Positions 9,601 to 21,600 of a stretch of DNA of 64,000 nucleotides are shown here, in pieces; within the stretch, counting starts at the first letter, position 1; the number at the start of each line of letters is the position of its first letter. The translations under genes were made by a program, and so were the position numbers. The notes beneath the pieces are model-generated. The model was given only the letters and a program-made list of their open reading frames with translations. It made no database searches and was not told the origin of the DNA. The DNA comes from Branchiostoma floridae (lineage: Eukaryota; Chordata; Leptocardii; Amphioxiformes; Branchiostomatidae). Location: the NCBI RefSeq assembly GCF_000003815.2, contig NC_049982.1:28208329-28272328 (forward strand), in the 5' to 3' direction.

Positions 9601-12600
9601 ATGTACTAAATATCATCACGATCACATATTCTGTTCTGGAGATATAGCACTGGAAACCCCCGTCCACACACTGCTACTGAAAACTCAAAACAGATGCCAC
9701 AGCTGTAGAAGGCCAGATCACTCCATATAGAAAAAGGGGTGTAATTATTTTTTTTTTAAACGAACCACGAAACAGCAGCAAACGTCTAATGCGCGCTATT
9801 GCACAATGGCTCACACATTCTACCCCCATAGCAAAGGAAATCGCAATCCATTCAGAGATTCTAAAGATATCGGTCCGGAATCACAAATGATTGCTACCAA
9901 AATTAATACCTGCAATGTCTCATGCAGGTAAAAACCAACGTCCACTGACTAGGTATCCCGAAATACCATGTTTTGAAAAGCGGATATAGGTTACCCCGTG
10001 GATAAAGGTTAGCTAGCGTTACCCAACAGAGTTATGTTCAAAACGATGAATTTCTTTTTGTTGCTACAGGGCATTTACAACACTCAATTCACTGCCTCTG
10101 ATTTTGGTCCTGTCTTGGGGTAAGTGAATTAGCCTGGTAGGGTCTGTTTAGTTGGAGTACTGTAAATGCATTTAAGTTCGCGGGGATTTGATTTCGCGGA
10201 AAAAAGGACTTTTCGCGGTGGATTTAAGTTTGCGGTAACACCATAGACTGCAATCTAATACCATAATAGGAAAATGTTCGCGGTGGTGAAGTGGTCACCG
10301 CTAAAACCGCGAACATTAATTCACCGTGAACATTTCTGCATTTACAGTATCCCGTTTTACAATCGTGATTATAACTTTATGCAAAAAAGGCTAATTGCCT
10401 CTGTACGTTTTACAGTAAAGATCTCAAGTTGGTAGAAATGACTTAATCCACTATAAACTCTACTTTACTTTGTCCTTGTCATCTTCTTGGAACGGTAAGC
10501 CCCGGAACGTGTGAACGCCTGTCAATATAATGTGTTCATTTTTTAATCGGTCAAAATCTGGTTTACTGTTTTTTTCATGCCCTTTTTCTCCAACCGGTCC
10601 AAGAAAAAAAAATAGAATTTACCATTACGATGAACTAGTACCCACCCCTCGTCACCGGTGTACCGAAAGTGCGAAAAGGAACGAAAAGGAACGAAAAGTT
10701 CATTTTCGCACTTTCGGTACTTTCCTTTTCGTTCCTTTTCGTTCCCTTTTGTTCCTTTTCGTTTCTTTTTGCACTTTCGGTAGACCCCTAGTCACCCATG
10801 TTCATACATCGTTTTTTCTTCTTTTTTCTATACAGGGTCTTTAATGGAATGAATCCAATTCTCATTGTCAGTGATCCAGACATGATAAAAGAGATCTTCG
10901 TGAAACAGTTTCACAACTTCGTCAATCGCCAAGTGAGTGCTATAATTTTTCCTCTCTTTCACAATTTAAGGTATTCCTGGAGAAAACAGTCATTATGCTA
11001 ATAGTAATCAATTTAGAAATGTTCAACCTGATTGGTTAACCCCACGTCTGTCCAAACTGAGACCCTGAATGCTGATTGGCTGTCACACAAGAGTACCCTG
11101 TCCTGCTCAGATACTACCGACCAATGCGAGTTGACTTGCAGTTTTTTGATAGGTCTGGACTAAGCAATTAGAACTGACATCCTATTCCTAGTTTCTAGAT
11201 GCATGTACTTAGAACTGTCCGTCATATATAGTAAGCGTGGTTCTTCTCAGACATAGGACCTAGCAGAAGGTCATCCATAACCAAACCTGTCTAAAGTACT
11301 TTTTTGACCTGAATGAATTGAAGTAACATCGACTATCATAATTCCACCAGGTGCCATAATACCGCCACCTCAAAACAACGTTAGTATAGAGGTCTCCCCA
11401 AGATTGTCTTGAACACCTAATGTTAAATATCCTAAATGTAATACAATTCACATATTTAGGTGTCGAAGACAATCTTGAGAAGGCCTCTATAACAACGTTT
11501 TTTGAGGTGGCGGTATAATGGCATCTGGTGGAATTATGCGAATGTTTGTTAAAGGAAACCTGTGTTAAGTACCTTTCCCGAGGGCACAATTTCAGTGGGA
11601 TATGTCTCTGGGTCTAAAACCCTGCCATGACGCTGCCATGACAACAACGTCAACAACACTTCTGATCGCCAAAGTTCGCTATCTCTCAACACATCTACAT
11701 ATCATATCATTTCATTGGACAGAGTCAGACTACGAGACAATGAACAGGACTTCTTTGTAAGAGGGCGTAGAAAGGAGGCCGTTAACATCAGGGCACTCCA
11801 GCCATCACTGAACAGAGACGGTGGGCGTTATAAACTTCCTGGCGATTTTGACCAATTGCTGACGTCACGTATCCGCAAGATCACGTGTTAATATGAGATC
11901 ATGTGTGAGTTTAGTGCGTTCTGAAGTGATTAGTCATCAGTATTGATCCTGAAGAAGGCGCCAGTGGTCTTTGGAAATATGATCCTTTGTGTTGGATCCT
12001 TTGAGCTTCCATAAACATCATCATCATCATCATCGCGGGCTGCTTGCCCGGACCAAGTGCACCCTCTACTTCCAGACGTCTCTGTCCCCCATAGCGTTCT
12101 TTAAATCCTAGACCCGCAACCCCACATCACGAGCAAGCTGGTCTATGTAGGTTAGACGGGGTCGCCCAGCATGTGTATACCAGTGTGCTGGCTTCCACAG
12201 TATGAGTTCACTAGCAAGCTCAGTTTTGTTCCTAAAGCAGTGGCCGGCAAATCTGGTCCTACGCTCCCTGATGATGGTTGATATCGCGGGAATATTGCCA
12301 TACAAGAGTTCTTCATACAACAGCTTCCATGATAACACTTCTGATTGATTTCCAGCCAGAGGTACAAGACATCAACATCATGCCTCAAAAGCCGGCAGGT
12401 GTTCCAACTGAGGGACGAGGACTGGAAGAACGTGCGGGTTACTCTCACTCCTGCCTTCAGCGGCAGCAAGCTCAAGCAGGTAACGTCAACGCTTGTTCAC
12501 CTTTATCCGCGGGGTAACCTATATCCGTTGTTCGTAAAAACAGGGTTTAGAGATATATTACAAATCACAATCGACTTGATAAGCCCTAATTATGTTATAC

Positions 12601-15600
12601 GCGAAAACGTTCGATACGACTGTCCGTTCCGGGTGATAACTTTCCGTATGGCACGGGCTATAAGTTGTATCACACAGGCTCCATTCGAATGTATCGAACT
12701 GTTTCGAGCGGGACGAATGTGGTGCCGTCTAAAAATTCGAATACCTGATTCGGACGTTGGAACATTACGGTTGTAACACTTTTTGTTCGAGGGAAGCAAA
12801 TTTGTTCAACTTCTGGCGCATTTCGCATCAAAACATGGGTTTTATTATTCTCAGGTGGGTATCGGCCGTCGGGCGATACTTCCCGCGGTCGGGCTGGTAC
12901 CTCGGGTGATACGGAATATACCGTGTTGCATTCTATAAATTTTACAAATACCCAGTGTTATTAGAAAACAGCGGATGTAGGTTAACTTTTCGATAAAGCA
13001 GTTTACCATTCGTTGTGCTTATGCAAATAAGGTTTTTATCAACATTGCATGCTCCCATTGATTGCTTCCTGTCAGTCATTGGTGAACGTGACTAACATTT
13101 AGAAAACATAGATAACAGATAGTCGGAGTATACTTCCCCATGATTTATTTGGCTACTTAATAGAATTTTCATTAATCAGCAGTGATTGTTATAAAAGGTA
13201 ACTACACGTACCTCCAAATTTTCGATGGCTATCAGTCCATCTTGATCACGGAGTGACCTAGTTCTCGCGAAAGTTGTGAGTACTAGGTCAAGACTTGCGT
13301 GGATCTTCTGCCCCTCAACCCGCCTCCTTGCGAAGTAAGGGTAAACAGGATCCACGCAAGTCTTGACCTAGTTCTCACAACTCTCGCGAGAACTAGGTTA
13401 CTCCGTGATCAAGATGGACTGATAGCAATCGAAAATTTGGAGGTACGTGAGTTTACCTTTCAAAAATTACTCACTGATTGATAAAAATTCTATTAATTCA
13501 ACGATTTATCTGGCATCTTTAATTCCTTGACCCATTACTCTAGAATCACTGCCAGTTGATAAATTACTAAATATACCAACTCTAAATTGCTCTTCCTGTC
13601 ACTCCCCTTATTCTGGGACCTTTTTAACTACTTCCTATAATTACTCCATGTGGAAATTGCTATGGAAGCACATACAGGCAGACAATATTTCTTCAACACC
13701 CTGTTCATATATCCATTGAGATAAAAACCAATTCACAATCCAACTACACATACACTGGTCAAAGGTGTTATAGGCCTTAAAAAACATAGACAATACCTGT
13801 CAAGGGATATTGTTAGGGCTATAAAGTCAACAGAAAGTGCTTCTAAATTACAATATTTGGAAATACTGTCGTTGTTTTCAAAATATTGCACTGCCCGTCG
13901 ACTTGATATCCCATGCTACCCTGTTTAAAAAAAAACAACGAATATAGGTTGCCCCGCGGATAAAAGGTGAACTTGTGTTAATCGTTCATTAATCACATAA
14001 ACAAACAAACACACAATACATATATGTCACTCTAACAGTTTATTCCAGAAATGAGCCCGAATCACACTTTTTGGCTACACCCTAAGGATGGAAGCGTTTT
14101 GTCATGTGATTAATAAAGCAGCTGATGCCGTGTTTCCAGATGATAGCAGCGATGAACAGCTGTGCTGACCAGCTCGTGGAGAATCTCAACAGCTTCGCGA
14201 CAACAAAGGAGTCTTTTGATGCCAAGGAGTAAGAAACAACAAATATTCTTATTTTTCTAAACTTTTCAGAAATATACAAATTGAATATCATAAACTCCTA
14301 CTAAAGTGAGATGGCAAAATACATTTTCAGAGTACCTCATCCACCAGGTTCTTACTGTTTTTCAAAGAGGTTGTAACTAGATTTGATACAATTTTGCTAA
14401 CTTAAGCTTGTGTTATTCTATTCATTTTGCGGGAACTTAATTTCGTAGAATTGGAAGTTTTCAGTTTTTTCTTAAAATTTTGCGGTTAAAATAATTCTGT
14501 TGTTTACTAATGCATGCTTGCTGTGTCATGATTTTGGATTGGAGAGCGAAAATATTTCCAAACTTACAGTGGTCAAATGGCGTGTCAAACGTAGGTGAAA
14601 AACATTGGCTAACTTGCTGACATGATCTGCAAATGACTTCATTACTTGAAAATGACAAAAATGTACTTTCATTAGCTTCGAAGGACACTGATTCAAAACT
14701 GTAAATTTCAGAAGAGATATTTTAGCTTGAATGCGGATCTCGTAGTCATACATTGTGTATTTTGAATGTCTAATTGGAATTATTATAATTAAAAATTCCA
14801 GAGTGACAGCTGCATACAGCATGGATGTCACTGCTAGAACAATCTTTGGAGCTGAGGTCAACTCACAACAGGATCCACAAAACCCTGTTATCGTCCACGC
14901 CAAGAGAGCATTCAACCCCAACTTTAACAACCCGCTGATGTGGCTTTGGAGTGAGTAAAATTCGGACTTGAAACGTACTGTTTTCTTCGTAGCAACTGAC
15001 GTATAATTGTAATCATTCGTTTTTTTTTTCATTTTGCCGCCTTAGCGGCAAAATGCTCTGAGGCCAGAGTAGTCGCCGTTGTGATGTTGAGATGTTGAGA
15101 TGTTGTGATGTTGAGATGAACGGACCTGTTCAATATCTGCTAAGAATTTGTATACTTCTTAAAAGCTTTGTCATGAGTCATTGTTTGTGGTCCGTAATTG
15201 CCCTGATATTTCATTGAATTTAATAAATGAAGTATGATATTCCTTAGATTGGTGCAGCATATCATCAAATAATTGCTTTAACATTTAATCCCGCATTAGC
15301 AATTCATAAAGATGAAATGTTTTCCAAATAAATCGAATATATATACATAACACTTACATATAGCGTCCCAGAGGCCCTTGCGAATATTCATAATTTGATC
15401 CGCGAAAACCAACGGGAGGGGGCCATACTTCGACAGCCGTTCTAGGTGGATGCGCATGGCTTTTGTCATTGTACATTTTACAGTGAACTCATCAAAAACA
15501 AGTTAAGATCTTGTATACATCCATAGAACTGTAATTAAAGCTTTACAGATATATATTTCATTTAATGGTAGCGTTCCGCACTGTACTTTGACAGCGCACG

Positions 15601-18600
15601 AAACTTACGGCAGGTTTTCGGCTTGCGTCCTAGCAGAACGTTCCAACACAAAAAAGGGGTCCAAACTCCGACATAGTAACAACCAGACAATCGCCGTGCA
15701 TTTTTAAACATCTTATGCAAATAGAATAGCACTAAACGTTTTCATTACTATTTATTTGTACCAAATATGGGTCATATTTTGTATAACGCGACTTATTCAA
15801 ATACGGTGCGTTAAAACGTTTACCTCTCATGGTGAGACCAACTTGCCGCAAAACGGCGGCGCAGTGTTTACGTCGGACTGTGTACTTCTCACTATGCTGT
15901 GATAGCATAGTTTATTTTTCGCTTTTCGGCTTCCTTGATTGCGTTTCATCCTGTCTTCTGGCAGCAGCAATGGCTACAGGATTTTTTAGTCGGTAGGGAT
16001 TGATTTTTCTTGAATGTTTGTCGCTCTACGGACGGGTTGACTAAGTTCATCGTGTTGAGCATCGCTCGCCCGCTGGCGTGCGTGATAGTAAAATGGCAGG
16101 GCCCCGACTGGGTGAACTTGTGGCATCATTTAGCTCCGTTTATCCAACCCAGTTAAAGGCAAGACACAGCCTGATTTGCAGAGCTACGGTCCGTGCGACT
16201 CGTGCGACCCGGGTTCGAGTCCAGGGGAAGGGTGATTTTCAATTGTTCTTGTTTCCTTTTTGACATCTATTTAATATAAACAATAGTTTCAGCACATTCC
16301 AATAACTAGAAAAAAGCGTTTACACACGCAAACCTAGGCAAAATGCCAGCTTTTTTAAAGCACTTGTTTTATTTGTTTTTGATGTGCATCTGCATTCATT
16401 TTGATTATAAGGAAGAAGTGGTGTGATAAGATACTTGGAGAACTGGAACAAAATGTTACAATCGTGACAACCTTCCATTGTCATTTCAACAGTGGTGTTT
16501 CCCAACATCGCGAAGCCCCTTTTCGAGACCTTTAATTACCACCCCTTTACCACGAGGGACGTTACCGACTTCTTCTACGGAGTCATGGAGCAGCTTCTGG
16601 CAATGAAGAAAACTGATGGAGGCAAAGTAGGGATATCGACACGTTGTCCTTCCACATAATACCCAGTAACGCTGCTTCACTTTTATTCGAGGGATAACCT
16701 ATATCCGTTGTTTTCAAATACTATCATAATATTTTTGAACTTTGAAGCCACAGTCGGTTGACTAGACATTCATGAATATATTATTTTGAAAAAAAAAATG
16801 CAGTTTGAAACCACCGTCCATGGATCTGATATCCCTATATTGATAGATACCCTGTTCTTCAACAAACGAATATAGGTTACCCTGCGAATAAAAGTGAACT
16901 ACAATGATACACATTGGGTTTACATCAGGTGCTATAGGAGATACCTTAACTGGACTGCATGCATGTGCCAAATCGATCAGTAAAATTACACAGACTTTGA
17001 GAAGTTGTACCAATTCTCCCTACCGATTTTGCACGCATATTAAGTCCAGATGAGCCACACAAAATGGCCACGCCTGGAATATTACTCAATCTCAGTTTCG
17101 ATACAAAATGACGGAATATAAAACATAATGTCGAAAAGCCTATTCAACAGTATGCATGTTGACTCATGTGAAAAAAAAACTCTGATTATCTTTTTGTGAT
17201 GTTCTTAGGGACGTGTCGACCTGCTCCAGATAATGATAGATGCACACCAGGAAAGCGACGATGGCAGCACAAGTGGACCCAAAGTGGTCGGGAAAAGACA
17301 ACGTATGTACTCTTAATAGTGTTACGGCTCGATCTCATTGGCGTAGATCGTCATGCGTTTTTAATTTGATAGAAGACTATGACAGAACTTAACACCAACT
17401 GATTCTAATGTAGCTTTTTTTCAGTAACATCTGAATCTTCTAAACTATCCCGTTATTAACGCTAGTTCACCTTTATCCGTTGGGTAACCTATATCCGTTG
17501 CTTTCAAAAACAGGGTATTTGAGGATATCACGTCGACGGACGTTGCTTTCAAATTGCAAATTTTCAGTATGATGCAGTAAAAAACTACCACCTGTCGGCT
17601 TGATGTGCCTAAACACCCTGTTTTTGAAAAACAACGGATATAGGTTACCCCGCGGATAAAGGTGAACTAGCGTTACTTTTGTCAATGCCATTTAGAGTGC
17701 GAGGGTTCAACTCAATGTGAATAGTTGGAGGGTGTGTAATGCACTGTTTTTATGTCATTCCTGTCGTACCTTTGATAATTGATACGGGTCTCCTAATTGG
17801 TTATTTCTTTGGTTTATCACACGTGCTGTTGCTTTTAAGTTGTATCAAATGGTTTTCCATAGAACCACTCGAATGCACTTTGCATTGCACTGAGTGCGCC
17901 AAAGATTTGAAGACCAGATTTTGTTGTATATGCTAGATGCGGCGGGATTTTCTAACCCTTAAACTGCCAGAGTTTCAGCCCTATAAAATGCTATCAGTGC
18001 CAGGGTTGACTGCTGACCTCTAAAACGAAACCCCCAAACAAGGCCGAAGTTCCTAACTTCCGGGGTTCGTGCGCTACACGCGCGCAAAGCTGCTACTTCG
18101 GGGGAATACGCTATCCCGGATATATCCGAGCTTGCATTTAATTGGCAGTTTAAGGGTTTTAAGACACCTGAGATTTTCATCTGATTGAAATGTCTGTTTT
18201 CTTGGCTGAGTATTACATAGGGCCACAACAAATAAATTTTATGGATGGCATCCTCTGCAGACTGAAACAATAGTGAGATAGGGCCAAAAAAAGATGGATA
18301 AAAAACAAGATGGCAAAATTGTCCAAATATACGCAATAAACATTGTAGTAAAAACAAGAAGCGACGAAACGTGGTATCACAAGGCACTCATTCCTGTATT
18401 CAAGAGACGTGAACTACTGTAGTAAAGGTGACACTATGAAATCAGGCGAAAATTGATGCGCGCGCTGATCATCCATAAAATTTACTTGCTGTAGCCTAGA
18501 TATAAAAGACAAACGACGCCCGATCCAACTTGTGGTCAGACTGGCACTATTAAATCTAATTATATTGCCATTATTATTGATACTGAAATCTTGAACTTTA

Positions 18601-21600
18601 TACTTTTTTGTGATTTCAGCTTTAACCAGAGATGACATTGTTGGAAACGGAATCGGCTTCTTTTCGGGAGCTTTTGAGACCGTCTCAATCACCATGTCCT
18701 TCGCGTTGTACCACCTGGCGCTCGATCAGGAGGTCCAGGACAGAGCCAGGCAGGAGATCAGAGAAGTTGCCGGAAGCGAAGTACGTTTCTTATGTTTTAA
18801 TGTTTTCATACTTTTTCGTGTTCTTCATTGACAATTCTCAAAAGGTATACCGATCTGATCTAATCAAGGTTTTTTTTAAATGACCTGGTTGTCTTACTGT
18901 CTGATCACCAGTTAATGTCCAAGAAATTATCCTAAATGTTACTATTAGTAAATAACAAAACATCTGGTCAAATAATTTAGGATTACTTTGTGGTAGAAAG
19001 GGTATTGGTATATGTTCCGATGCGTTAACGGCAACTAATACACCGTGTGACGGTTGACACTAAGACACCGTAATACGCTGTAATACACCTTATAACTTTA
19101 CTACTACTACTACAGTAACTACTAATACACCGTATGGCGGTTGACACGAAGACACCGTAATACGGTGTATTGCAGCGTATGACTTTACTACTACTACTAC
19201 TACTACTACTTTTACTACTACTATCACGACTACTTTGTGGTTTACATGGTGAGGTTGACTACTATTACTACTGCTAGTAATATATACTACTACAGAACTA
19301 CTGATAAATACTATTATTATCATTATTACTACTAGTACTACTATGTTATGGTTTACAGGGTGAGGTTGGCTATGAGGCGGTCCAGAAGATGTCTTACCTC
19401 GAGATGTGCATCATGGAGACCCTTCGTCTCTACCCTCTTGTATCCAAGTATGTTTTATCAATATACATTTGTAGCTGTGGTGTACTAAATATCATTAGCT
19501 ACGAGGTGTGACTGGAGTAGTGTACTACATATTACATAGATACGAGGGGTGACAAATAATTTTGCAGCCTCACCCAGAAATAAGAAACACTTTTCTGAAT
19601 ATCTATAACTACCAAAAATCAAACCATTGCCATCATTACTCTTCAAAACACAATATTTTCCTTAAGAGTTTATGTGAGTCCCGCAACTAAAATTTGATCG
19701 TCATCTTACTGAAAACTTGGACTATGTAATTGTTATAACTTAGTTACCTGTACGAACTGCATACGTGTAGTTATACCTTTATCTCACGTGAAGAGCTTAT
19801 ACAAAGTTTATATATAAATGCTGTACAGCTGACATTGGAGGTTCCGTTACGTACTTTGTACAAAATACAGTTGGCACAAAAATGCTGAGTTCGCACGTCA
19901 AAGTTTGTTGTAGGTAACGGTACATACGGAATATTTGTACCATTATGTGTTCACTGTTATATGTGTCCTTTTAGCATCCAGAGGGTTGCTAATGAAGAGG
20001 CCAGGCTGAAGTGGATCACCGTCCCCAAGGGTATGCGTGTAATGGTCCCCGCCATCGCCATTCACTATGATCCTGCTCGCTGGAACGAACCGAGGAAGTT
20101 CAACCCCGAAAGGTTTGTTTGTATAAGCCTTTCACGCTAGTTACCACGCACGCGCGGGTGAAAGCTTACTCTGGGTAATATGTTAAAGTTGAAAGCCCCC
20201 ACAAAATCAACATTCCGCCATTTTGCAGGCCCCATTACGTTTCGGACATTGTGACACAAATAGAAACAATGGTAGAGACGAGACTGTTTACGTTTGAAGG
20301 CCTTCAACTTTGACATAAAAATTTATTACCCAAAGTTCCTTTCACTCGCGCGTGCGTGGTAACTAGTGTGAAAAGGCTTATTGCATTATAACCTTGACTG
20401 AACCGCCTCGTGGCAAAACACACTAGGTTTGTACTGAAGGGTACAAGTTGAATATTCTGACAGAATTATTTGATCCAATCACCTTTTCTATAAGTGTGTT
20501 GGGTTCTTTTATGTGCTTGAGATGTGGCTCTCCTTAGATATGGGACATCCATTTAACGTAATGTTTGACTGAAAAAGTATTTTTCAAGCCTCAGTTTTGC
20601 CTCAGTGTGAGAAAAACATTGTTAACTAAATTTGATAGGACACTTTTTCACACTTGTGCATTACAATATTGCATTTAAGTTGTGTGTTGACTTTTTGGCT
20701 TAGGTATATATAGTTTGTCCCAGTGGACTGCCGGATATTGCGGAGGTACCCCTCGACAATGAGGACGCAGCGTCTACATGTATTTGCTGCCGGGTACCGG
20801 GTTAATATTATGTCGGAAAAAACATCCAAGGGCCTGGCCGTGCCCCAAAATAGCTTGGGAGTCAAGCTACGTAGGAATCAAGCCCGAAAGTGCAGAAAAC
20901 AGGCTGTGAACTACCGAGGGAACCCTTTTTTTCATTTAGGACTGTAGCATTAGTTGACGTTGAACTTGATGTGTGATCTTTAGCATTATCTGCTTAAAGT
21001 ACATAGATGTCAGTATAACTCTTTTTTATTGTCGAAGGTTCACGAAGGAAGAGAGGGAGAAGCGGAACCCGATGGATTGGCTGCCCTTCGGGGTGGGGCC
21101 GCGGAACTGCATCGGGATGAGGCTGGCTCTGTTGGAGCTGAAGGTTGGACTGGCCAGGGCGCTGATGAAGTACCGCTTTGTGACTGGACCCGAGACTGTG
21201 AGTCACTTAAGCTACATTTTGCAACGAGGGCGCGCGGGCGGACACATGTACAGTACACACTGCCAAAAATGCTTTTTTCTTGTTTATCTTATTTTGCTTC
21301 CTCACAGAAAATTTATCCTCCAGGAAGAAAATTATTCTGTTCCCAAGAAATCTTGGGAAATGTGCATGTCCATGGGGCAAGCAAATTTTTGCTTGTTAAG
21401 TTTTTGAGACAATTTGAGATTTTGTTTTCTTGTATTTGCAAAAATGCTTTTTTCTCACAGGAAATTTATCTTCCAGGAAGAAAAATCTTGTACTTCGTAA
21501 GAGTTGAATCTGCTTAGAAAAATCTGGTTTGCTTATATCTCTAGAATTTTTTTTGCAGTTTCTCGTTTTGCTTGAAGTTTATTCTGCATTTTCTTCCTGC

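Noticed and set aside
15969-15992. ATGGCTACAGG... short exon-like frame before GTAGGG
   Set aside because: Eight codons only, no partner exon, inside a P450 intron.
16140-16225. tRNA-like B box (GGGTTCGAGTCC)
   Set aside because: No matching A box at the right distance and no cloverleaf could be drawn; isolated match.
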